Of a DNA stretch of 6,717 nucleotides, positions 1 to 5,707 are shown piece by piece (within the stretch, counting starts at the first letter, position 1; each line of letters begins with the position of its first letter). The notes below the pieces were generated by a model. That model made no database searches. It was not told where the DNA came from and worked only from the letters and a program-made list of their open reading frames with translations. This DNA is from Alphaproteobacteria bacterium (lineage in GTDB: Bacteria > Pseudomonadota > Alphaproteobacteria > Rhizobiales > Xanthobacteraceae). The stretch lies in contig VAZU01000166.1 in NCBI GenBank assembly GCA_005884745.1, positions 1-6,717 on the forward strand. The letters are read 5' to 3'. The translations under genes were made by a program, and so were the position numbers.

Positions 1-738
1 CGCCAGCACCGGAACGCCGGCGGCGACGGCTTCGGAAACGACGTTGGCGCCGCCCTCGCTCCGCGACGACAGCACCAACGCCCGGGCGCGGCCGAGCAAA
101 CGCCGCACTTCTCCGCCGGTCACCTCGCCGCGCCACACATAGCGCGGATTGCGCTCCATCTCGGCCTTGGCCCTCGCCGCCCATTGCGGGCTGTCGGCGC
201 CGCCGACGTGGACGATGCGCAGCCGCGAGGCGGCAGGCAGCAGGCGGGCCGCCTTCGCCGCGCGCAGCGGGTCCTTGACCTTGCGCAGGTGGGCGATCAC
301 GGCCACTTCGAAAACCCGAGACGAACGTGCGGCGCGGCGCGGCAGCGGCGGAGCCGACTGATGGATGATGCGGAGCTTGCCCCGCAGTCCGGTCGGGAGC
401 CGCCGCCGTGCGAGATCCTGCAATGCGACCAGCCGATCGGCGGATTCGAGCGAGCGCAACGTACGCCGCGGATCACGGTCGATGTACTGGTAAAGATCGG
501 TGCCGGAGAGAGCGACGATCAGCGGCCGATCCGGATGGAGCTCGCGAAAGCGGCGGACGGCTCCGGCGCTGCGCCAGGCGTGAAGCGCGACCATCAGCTC
601 CGCCGGTGTTCCATCGTATTCGGTCGCGACGCGGGTGGAATGCCCGAGGCGCCCAAAGATTTTTGCCCAGCGCAACGCCGTGGTCCAATTGCCGGACCGT
701 GACGAGGGACGCGCGGGCGTGATAATGACGATGTTCAT
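1..738 (-). CDS. senB: SenB-type selenosugar synthase (glycosyltransferase), 3' end cut by window
   Basis: Seen: an open frame of 246 codons running off the left edge. It begins MNIVIITPARPSSRSGNWTT, with an N-terminal nucleotide-sugar-transferase-like beta strand and loop (residues 3-17), then VALSGTDLYQYI near residues 82-93 and VIAHLRKVKDPLRAAK near 147-162. The C-terminal half carries SEGGANVVSEA at 227-237, which holds the E-x7-E pair (E228, E236) typical of GT-B family 4 retaining glycosyltransferases. Known: this wording matches the TIGR04348 glycosyltransferase family, which includes SenB, the enzyme that uses selenophosphate and a UDP-sugar such as UDP-GlcNAc to make a 1-seleno-sugar. 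It should be cytosolic. Roughly 70-90 C-terminal residues are missing if it has the usual length of about 320 residues. The start at 738 fits the family N-terminus exactly; no good Shine-Dalgarno is seen upstream. The partner gene senA is divergent and overlaps the start. Assignment to SenB rests on family wording plus the EgtB-like neighbour. Confidence 0.87.
   Translation of the reverse strand, partial: MNIVIITPARPSSRSGNWTTALRWAKIFGRLGHSTRVATEYDGTPAELMVALHAWRSAGAVRRFRELHPDRPLIVALSGTDLYQYIDRDPRRTLRSLESADRLVALQDLARRRLPTGLRGKLRIIHQSAPPLPRRAARSSRVFEVAVIAHLRKVKDPLRAAKAARLLPAASRLRIVHVGGADSPQWAARAKAEMERNPRYVWRGEVTGGEVRRLLGRARALVLSSRSEGGANVVSEAVAAGVPVLA
704..709 (+). promoter_or_regulatory. possible Shine-Dalgarno of senA
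   Basis: GAGGGA lies 9 nt before an in-frame GTG at 719 and 15 nt before the ATG at 725. The spacing favours GTG 719, which would add two residues (V-I) before MTMFMNS. It lies inside the senB coding sequence, so its sequence is also constrained by that gene. Only a weak match to the ribosomal consensus. Confidence 0.35.
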
Positions 739-2053
739 GAACAGTGCCGAACCGAACCGACCGACCACGGGCGCGAGCGCCGCCGAGCTCGCGAACGAGC
801 TTCGTGAAGCCCGCTCGCGGACCCGGGGTCTCACGGACGATTTGTCGTCGGAGCAGTTGATGGGGCCGATGCTGCCGATCGTCAACCCGGTGCTCTGGGA
901 GATCGGCCACGTCGGCTGGTTCCACGAATATTGGACGCTGCGTCATCTGCACGGCGCGGGGCCGATGCTCGAGCGTGCCGACGCGCTGTGGAATTCGAGC
1001 ACCGTCGCGCACGACACGCGCTGGGACCTCGATCTGCCGGACCGCGACGGGATTTTCGCCTTCCTGTCGCAGGTGCTCGAGCGACAGATCGAGCGGCTCG
1101 GCCGCGGCGTCGAGGCGCCCGGACGCTATTTCTATGAGCTCGCCATCCGCCACGAGGACATGCACGTCGAGGCTTTGGCCTATACGCGCCAGACGCTTCG
1201 GTATCCGGCGCCCGCGAATTTCGCCGCTTCGGCTCCGCGCGCGGGCGCGTGGCCCGGCGACGCGGATGTGCCCGGCGGGCGCTGGCGGCTCGGCTCGACC
1301 GCCGCGGACGGCTTCGTCTTCGACAATGAGAAATGGGCCCACGCGGTGGAACTGCAAGCGTTCCGCATCGCCAAGGCGCCGGTGACGAACGCCGAGTTCG
1401 CGGCCTTCGTCGAAGCCGGCGGCTATCGCGCGCGCGAGTTTTGGACCAAGCCGGGCTGGGCCTGGCGCGAGCGCGCACGCGCCGAGCGCCCGGTCTATTG
1501 GCTGCCCCACGACGGCCGGTGGACATGGCGCCGCCATACAAGAACCGAGGAGCTGGCCCCCGACGCGCCCGTCGCGTTCGTCAATTGGCACGAGGCGCAA
1601 GCCTGGTGCCGCTGGGCGGGGCGCCGCCTGCCGACCGAGGCGGAATGGGAGGCGGCGGCGATCGGCGAGCCCGTCGCGGGCGGCACGCGGCTTGCCGACG
1701 GCAAGCGCCGCTGGCCATGGGGCGAGGCACCGCCCGACCATCGGCACGCCAATCTCGATTTCGCCTTCGCGGCGCCGGTCGACGTCGCGGCGTTCCCAGC
1801 AGGCGACAGCGCGTTCGGCTGCCGGCAAATGCTCGGCAACGTGTGGGAATGGACGGCGTCGGATTTTTTGCCGTTTCCCGGCTTTTCCGCCGACCCTTAC
1901 GAGGATTATTCGCAGCCGTGGTTCGGCACCCGCAAGGTGCTGCGCGGCGGATCGTGGGCGACCAGCGCGCGTCTGGCGCGGCCCAGCTATCGCAACTTCT
2001 TCACGCCCGAGCGCAACGACGTCATTGCCGGGTTCCGCACCTGCGCGCCGTGA
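725..2053 (+). CDS. senA: SenA-type selenoneine synthase (EgtB-related non-heme iron enzyme)
   Basis: Seen: a 442-residue protein with two domains. Residues about 15-170 form a DinB-like helical domain with H62 (EIGHVGWFHEYW) and the H-x3-H-x-E motif HEDMHVE (H143, H147, E149), the three-histidine iron site of EgtB-type enzymes. Residues about 178-442 form an FGE-sulfatase (formylglycine-generating-enzyme-like) domain with NWHEAQAWC at 287-295, RLPTEAEWE at 301-309, GNVWEW at 371-376 and LRGGSW at 406-411. Known: EgtB joins a thiol to hercynine with O2; the SenA branch uses a selenosugar instead and leads to selenoneine. Inference: the SenA role rests on the adjoining SenB-type gene and on the WNSSTVAHDTRWDL stretch, which I recall as characteristic of this EgtB-related branch. 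Start: ATG at 725 was chosen; GTG at 719 is in frame and better spaced from a GAGGGA at 704-709, and ATG at 731 or 737 is also possible. A start at 635 would lie deep inside senB and is unlikely. Confidence 0.87.
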   Translation: MTMFMNSAEPNRPTTGASAAELANELREARSRTRGLTDDLSSEQLMGPMLPIVNPVLWEIGHVGWFHEYWTLRHLHGAGPMLERADALWNSSTVAHDTRWDLDLPDRDGIFAFLSQVLERQIERLGRGVEAPGRYFYELAIRHEDMHVEALAYTRQTLRYPAPANFAASAPRAGAWPGDADVPGGRWRLGSTAADGFVFDNEKWAHAVELQAFRIAKAPVTNAEFAAFVEAGGYRAREFWTKPGWAWRERARAERPVYWLPHDGRWTWRRHTRTEELAPDAPVAFVNWHEAQAWCRWAGRRLPTEAEWEAAAIGEPVAGGTRLADGKRRWPWGEAPPDHRHANLDFAFAAPVDVAAFPAGDSAFGCRQMLGNVWEWTASDFLPFPGFSADPYEDYSQPWFGTRKVLRGGSWATSARLARPSYRNFFTPERNDVIAGFRTCAP

Positions 2054-2094
2054 TGCTGGGCCGATCAGTTCGCGTCAACGCTGCGACATTCTCC

Positions 2095-2129
2095 CACCTC
2101 CCCCTGGAGGGGCAGGGCTATCGCATATG
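2095..2129 (+). repeat. left terminal inverted repeat of the ISAs1-family element
   Basis: Pairs with the reverse complement of 3298-3332 at 31 of 35 positions; mismatches are at repeat positions 13, 15, 24 and 25. The outer part contains CCCCTGGAGGGG, a small self-complementary hairpin. It starts 42 bp after the senA stop codon. Confidence 0.85.
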
Positions 2130-3221
2130 GTCCAAAAGCTCGATGAGAAAGGCATTGTCCCACCCTGCACGCTTGATTTTTCGGCGCATCGGAGTGGTGC
2201 TCGGGTGGGAGCGGAGGATGTTGAGGACGAACCCGCGCAGGATGGCCAGGTTCTCCGGGGCGTTGTCTTTTCTCGTTCGGCTGCGGTCCTCGTCCAAGAC
2301 GACATCGAGCACCCAATGCAACTGATTCTCGACCGTCCAATGCGAACGCTGGATGCGCAGCAGCGTCCTGGCCGGAACGTATTGCGAGAGCAGGAAGTAG
2401 CGTACGACCGGCGGCTTGGCGCGGCCATCGTGCACCCGTCGGCGAGAGGTGATGCGCGCCACTGCGGCGATGCCGGGGAAGTCGTGTTCGACAACCAAGG
2501 TGGTATCGCGAATGACGGTGGCGCGCCGGTGCTCGCGGCGATCGTGCGTGGAAAGTTCGAGCCGTTCGGCAACGCTGCGTTTGCCCGCGCGCGCAAAGCG
2601 TCGCTTGACGGCGGCAAACAACGAAGACTGATTCTCCTTGAGCGCCAACACGTAATCGCCGCCGCGCTCCAGCACGCCGACGGCCATCGCGCGATGGCAA
2701 TGCAGCGCATCGGCGGTAACGATGCAGCCGTCCAAAGACAACAGCCCAAGCAGTTCCAGGGCACCCGCGACTTCGTTGCGGCCGGGGGCCTTGCGTTGCG
2801 CCAGGACCATGCGTGCGTCCGCTGCCCAGACGTTGACCATGTGCAGCGGCGTCGCTTGCCGGCCGCGCTCGAAAGCGCCGCGCAGGGCCTTGCCGTCGAT
2901 CGCCACGACGCCGCTGAGGTCGAGCTTGTTGGCTTCGGCGAAGGCGGCCATGAACTGCCGGAATGTCGCTGCGAACGCCTGCGGGTCGAGCAGCCGGAAC
3001 ACCCGGCTGAACGTATCGTGGCTGGGAATCCCATGCTTGAGCACCAGGATCTGCCGGAAGAACTCTTCCTTGGCGAGACCGAACTCGGCCATGTCCGAAG
3101 AGGTCTCCGCCCCGCACAGCAGCGCGGCGAGGGCGATGAACAAAATATCCGCCAGCTCGTGCTGCGCGTTGTCGGCTCGCGGATCCGGCAACCCTCGGAA
3201 AACCTTCTTGAATTTCCCCAT
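2118..3221 (-). CDS. ISAs1-family transposase
   Basis: A 367-residue protein, the usual length for the family. Residues 1-100 form the N-terminal helical region seen in ISAs1 transposases (LPDPRADNAQHELADILFIA, then a GIPSHDTFSRVFRLLDP stretch). The DDE catalytic core follows, with D109 in VVAIDGKALRGA, D171 in IVTADALHCHR and E298 in HWTVENQLHWVLDVVLDED; the last stretch matches the family signature around the catalytic glutamate, followed by NAPENLAILRGFVLNIL. The family copies the element by cutting and joining at the terminal repeats in a DNA-protein complex. On the minus strand GGGGGAG sits 7 nt before the ATG, a good ribosome binding site. All three catalytic residues and the full frame are present, so there is no sign of decay. 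It reads toward the senA 3' end and is antisense to the sen transcript. Confidence 0.93.
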   Translation of the reverse strand: MGKFKKVFRGLPDPRADNAQHELADILFIALAALLCGAETSSDMAEFGLAKEEFFRQILVLKHGIPSHDTFSRVFRLLDPQAFAATFRQFMAAFAEANKLDLSGVVAIDGKALRGAFERGRQATPLHMVNVWAADARMVLAQRKAPGRNEVAGALELLGLLSLDGCIVTADALHCHRAMAVGVLERGGDYVLALKENQSSLFAAVKRRFARAGKRSVAERLELSTHDRREHRRATVIRDTTLVVEHDFPGIAAVARITSRRRVHDGRAKPPVVRYFLLSQYVPARTLLRIQRSHWTVENQLHWVLDVVLDEDRSRTRKDNAPENLAILRGFVLNILRSHPSTTPMRRKIKRAGWDNAFLIELLDHMR

Positions 3222-3297
3222 GATGCGACTCCCCCAGTGCCTCGGGAGTCGTCCTCAGAATCCATATCGCTCGCCAGCGCAATACCCCTCCTAAATG

Positions 3298-3332
3298 CAT
3301 ATGCGATTCCCCTGCCCTTTCAGGGGGAGGTG
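3298..3332 (-). repeat. right terminal inverted repeat of the ISAs1-family element
   Basis: Inverted partner of 2095-2129 (31 of 35 identical). Its outer part can form a hairpin through CCCCTG (3309-3314) and CAGGGG (3321-3326) around a CCCTTT loop. It ends 65 bp before the start of the RidA-like gene, so the element forms most of the upstream region of that gene. Confidence 0.85.
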
Positions 3333-3397
3333 AAGAGCGACTGCTGCACGCTCGAACCGAGACTTACGCGTATGCGAATCCAGTTTTCAAAAAACAA

Positions 3398-3808
3398 ATG
3401 ACTCGCAGGCGGATCACCACCGGCTCGCCGTTCGAAGACTTCGCCGGCTACAGCCGCGCCGTCGTCGACGGCGATTTCGTCTTCGTGTCCGGAACCACCG
3501 GCTACGATTATCAATCGATGCGGATGCCGGAAGAGATCGAGGCGCAGACCCGCAATTGCTTCATGACGATCGGCAAGGCGCTCGACCAGGCGGGCTTTGC
3601 GCTCGCCGACGTCGTGCGCGCGCGGTACTACATCGTCGATCCGGCCGACGCCGACCGTGTGCTGAAGATCTGCGGGGAAATTTTTGCCGAGATCCGCCCG
3701 GCCGCGACCCTCGTGGTGGTCGCCGGCCTGCTGCGTCCGGAAATGAAGATCGAGATCGAGGTTACCGCGAAGCGGACACCGGACGACAAAGGACGGGTGA
3801 CGCAATGA
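3398..3808 (+). CDS. RidA/YjgF/UK114 superfamily protein lacking the canonical catalytic arginine
   Basis: A 136-residue protein of the usual length for the superfamily, which forms trimers with active sites between subunits. Seen: FAGYSRAVVDGDFVFVSGTTGYD at 15-37, the conserved central stretch AGFALADVVRARYYIVD at 65-81, and the C-terminal RPAATLVVVAGLLRPEMKIEIEVTA at 100-124. Known: in enamine/imine deaminase RidA the sequence is PARSxVEV, where the arginine (E. coli Arg105) binds the substrate carboxylate. Here that position is A103, so the classical 2-aminoacrylate deaminase role is doubtful; the protein fits one of the Rid subgroups that lack the arginine and whose substrates are mostly unknown. 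The ATG at 3398 starts at the family N-terminus (TRRRITTGSPFE); no clear ribosome binding site precedes it. An insertion sequence lies just upstream and may have separated it from its original promoter or from senA. Confidence 0.87.
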   Translation: MTRRRITTGSPFEDFAGYSRAVVDGDFVFVSGTTGYDYQSMRMPEEIEAQTRNCFMTIGKALDQAGFALADVVRARYYIVDPADADRVLKICGEIFAEIRPAATLVVVAGLLRPEMKIEIEVTAKRTPDDKGRVTQ

Positions 3809-3960
3809 GATTCCGGGCAGGGTAGATACACCCGACAAATGTCTGTTTTGTGCTTCGTCTTCGATTGGCCGTCCGTCCGTCGTTCGTCCCCCATTCCCTT
3901 GCCAATCCGGGCGCCTCGCTTTAGCAATCCGCGCGGTCCCGCAACGAGGTATCCGTTTCC
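3809..3960. other. intergenic gap between the RidA-like gene and leuB
   Basis: 152 bp without a gene. It is less GC-rich than the flanking genes in its first half (around CGACAAATGTCTGTTTTGTGC without a recognisable stem-plus-T-tract terminator) and carries a short GTCC tandem (GTCCGTCCGT) near 3870. The leuB promoter is presumably here, but no convincing -35/-10 pair or leucine attenuator was found. A weak CGAGG lies about 12 nt before the leuB ATG. Confidence 0.4.
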
Positions 3961-5063
3961 ATGGCCCAAGAGCTCCTGCTGCTTCCCGGCGACGGCATCG
4001 GCCCCGAGGTGATGGCCGAGGTCGAACGGCTGATCGCGTTCATGAACCAGAATGGGCTCGGCCGGTTCGAGACCGAGGCGGCGCTGGTCGGCGGCGGCTG
4101 CTACGACATGTACGGCGTCGCCGTCACCGAGGACACCATGGCGAAGGCGAAGGCGGCCGACGCCATCCTGTTCGGCGCCGTGGGCGGTCCGAAATGGGAC
4201 GGCGTCCCCTACGATGTGCGGCCCGAGGCTGGGCTGTTGCGGCTGCGCAAGGAACTCGGCCTGTTCGCCAACATCCGGCCGGCGATCTGCTATCCGGCGC
4301 TCGCGGATTCCTCGAGCCTGACGGCCTCGATATCATCATCCTGCGCGAGCTCACCGGCGGGCTGTATTTCGGCGAGCCCAAGACCATCATCGATCTCGGC
4401 AACGGCCAAAAGCGCGCCATCGACACCCAGGTGTACGACACCTACGAGATCGAGCGCATCGCGCGGGTCGGCTTCGAGCTGGCGCGCAAGCGCCGCAACA
4501 AGGTGACCTCCTCGGAAAAACGCAACGTGATGAAATCCGGCGTGCTGTGGCACGAGGTCGTCACCGACCTGCACAAGCGCGAATATTCCGACGTGAAGCT
4601 CGAGCATCAGCTCGCCGACGCCTGCGGCATGCAGCTGGTGCGCTGGCCCAAGCAATTCGACGTCATCGTCTGCGACAACCTGTTCGGCGACATGCTCTCC
4701 GACGTCGCCGCGATGCTCACCGGCTCGCTCGGCATGCTGCCGTCGGCTTCGCTGGGCGAGGTCGATGCCAGGACCAAAAAGCGCAGCGGGCTCTACGAGC
4801 CGGTCCACGGCTCCGCGCCGGACATCGCCGGCAAGGGCGTGGCCAATCCGATCGCGATGGTGGCTTCGTTCGCCATGGCGCTGCGCTATTCGCTGGGTAT
4901 GACGAAGGAGGCGGACCTGGTCGAGCAGGCGATCGCCGCCGCGCTTGCCAAGCGCCTGCGCACGCCGGACATCCAGTCCGAGGGCATGACACTCGTCGGG
5001 ACCGCGCAGATGGGCGAGGCGATCGTCGGCGAGATGGCGCGGCTCGCGACTGCGGCCGCCTGA
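3961..5063 (+). pseudogene. leuB: 3-isopropylmalate dehydrogenase, frame broken near 4320
   Basis: LeuB oxidises and decarboxylates 3-isopropylmalate to 2-oxoisocaproate with NAD+, the third step of leucine synthesis, in the cytosol. Seen: the first frame gives 120 conserved residues (LLLPGDGIGPEV at 6-17, GAVGGPKWD, RPEAGLLRLRKELGLFANIRP) up to YPALADSSSL, then turns to nonsense. From 4323 another frame continues GLDIIILRELTGGLYFGEPK, VYDTYEIERIARV with the catalytic Tyr, NVMKSGVLW, the metal-binding aspartate region DNLFGDMLSDVAAMLTGS, and LYEPVHGSAPDIAGKG, to the stop at 5061-5063. Family members have about six residues (such as KxExVE) between SSL and GLD; here two bases remain, consistent with a loss of about 16 bp. 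The two parts total about 366 residues of a usual 370. Everything else is well conserved, so the lesion is recent or is an assembly error. A second leuB elsewhere is possible. Confidence 0.88.
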
Positions 5064-5084
5064 TCCGTAGGAGCGCCCGGAGGC

Positions 5085-5120
5085 GCGAAATCCGGGATCG
5101 CTAATCACCCCGGATTTCGC
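5085..5120. repeat. REP-like hairpin after leuB
   Basis: GCGAAATCCGGG at 5085-5096 pairs perfectly with CCCGGATTTCGC at 5109-5120 across a 12-nt loop. The flanks extend the similarity imperfectly: GTAG at 5067 against CTAC at 5135-5138, and GAGCGC against GCGCTC. The wording (CCCGGATTTCGC then TGCGCTCCATCCGGGCTAC) resembles a dispersed palindromic repeat I recall from Bradyrhizobium-type genomes. It lies between the converging leuB and the small exported-protein gene and could end transcription from both sides, though there is no T-tract on either strand. Confidence 0.7.
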
Positions 5121-5154
5121 TGCGCTCCATCCGGGCTACCAGGCTTCGACTCGC

Positions 5155-5472
5155 TCACGGCTGCCAGCCGGGCAGCCAGAAGAGGTTCGGCACCGGATAG
5201 AGCAGCGGGACCTGCTGGTTGGCGATGTCGTAATGGGTCGAGGGCACGAAATTCGGCGGATAGATGCCCTGATTGGCGGGCAGCGGGTGGCCCGGCAAAT
5301 ATTCCTTGCCGCCATCCAGGTAGGACCGGCGCGTCACGATGATGCGCGTGACCGGCCGCGGTTTCGCGACTGCGACGCGCGTCCTCTTCTCCGGGCGCGC
5401 GTCCGCGGCATTGGTCGCGACCGCAAACGCCAATCCGGCCGCAACGGCGCAAAGAGCAAGTTTCCAGCCCAT
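5155..5472 (-). CDS. small predicted exported protein, function unknown
   Basis: A 105-residue protein, not recognised as a named family. Residues 1-25 form a clear signal peptide: MGWK, a hydrophobic stretch LALCAVAAGLAFAVAT, and a likely cleavage after ADA (25/26). The mature part starts with a basic stretch (RPEKRTRVAVAKPRPVTRIIVTRRSYLDGGKEYLPG) and continues with a proline- and aromatic-rich tail ending NLFWLPGWQP. The TRRSYLDGGKE-type stretch resembles small hypothetical exported proteins common in Bradyrhizobium-like genomes (from memory). The start at 5472 is chosen because GAGGGAA sits just before it and because the signal peptide begins there; a longer frame to 5529 would bury the signal peptide. 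It converges on leuB and diverges from asd. Role likely periplasmic; no catalytic motif is visible. Confidence 0.72.
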   Translation of the reverse strand: MGWKLALCAVAAGLAFAVATNAADARPEKRTRVAVAKPRPVTRIIVTRRSYLDGGKEYLPGHPLPANQGIYPPNFVPSTHYDIANQQVPLLYPVPNLFWLPGWQP

Positions 5473-5707
5473 GGTTCCCTCGCGATGATTCCGCTGTCGC
5501 CAGTCTAGCCCTGCCGCGCGCAAGCGCAACAGCGGCCCGATTCCTGCGATGGACGCATCCTTGCGAGGCCGGAAACGTTTCGGTTCGGGCCGAGTTCCGT
5601 ATTTTTCAAGCTTCGCCGAGCACAGCGGCGTTGAATTTGCCGGCTCGCTCGCTTAAGACCCTGCGCATCGCGCCCGCGCGGGCGGGGCTAGTCTGCGGAG
5701 AGTGCAC
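5473..5707. promoter_or_regulatory. divergent intergenic region between the exported-protein gene and asd
   Basis: 235 bp that must hold the promoters of both divergent genes. It contains an AT-richer patch (CCGTATTTTTCAAGCTTC, near 5597-5614) within GC-rich sequence, a perfect 14-bp palindrome CGCCCGCGCGGGCG at 5671-5684, and GGAGAG at 5697-5702, which is a good ribosome binding site 5 nt before the asd ATG. I could not fix a -35/-10 pair with confidence, and no RNA gene was recognised. Confidence 0.4.

Larger units (their letters stand above)
2095..3332. mobile_element. complete ISAs1-family insertion sequence
   Basis: A single DDE transposase gene (2118-3221, minus) lies between inverted copies of a 35-bp sequence (2095-2129 and 3298-3332, 31 of 35 identical). 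The inner 20 bp (2110-2129 and 3298-3317, 18 of 20 identical, containing GGGCAGGG and ATCGCATATG) are the more likely true IS ends, since ISAs1-family tips usually start near CAGGG and run about 14-22 bp; that gives an element of about 1208 bp, within the normal size range for the family. The outer 15 bp may be part of the element or a pre-existing palindromic repeat into which it inserted. I found no clean 8-10 bp target duplication at any of these boundaries. The transposase stop codon falls inside the left terminal repeat. The frame is intact, so the element could still be active. Confidence 0.85.

Noticed and set aside
635..724. Upstream extension of senA to an ATG at 635
   Set aside because: It would overlap senB by about 100 bp, and the added residues (MECPRRPKIFAQ...) are simply the complement of conserved SenB sequence. 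The family N-terminus fits a start at 719-737.
473..1828. Long minus-strand open frame (451 codons) opposite senA
   Set aside because: It is antisense to senA and overlaps senB in another frame. Its arginine- and alanine-rich translation has no family features, as expected for the shadow of a high-GC gene.
1692..3401. Long plus-strand open frame (569 codons) across the senA end and the insertion sequence
   Set aside because: It runs through the senA 3' end, both IS ends and the antisense of the transposase. A frame crossing element boundaries with no recognisable domain is not a gene.
4290..5108. Minus-strand open frame (272 codons) opposite leuB
   Set aside because: Antisense of a well-conserved leuB; its histidine- and aspartate-rich translation shows no family motif.
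5473..5529. Longer N-terminus for the small exported protein (start at 5529)
   Set aside because: It would place a basic non-hydrophobic stretch before a clear signal peptide and ignore the good ribosome binding site just before 5472.
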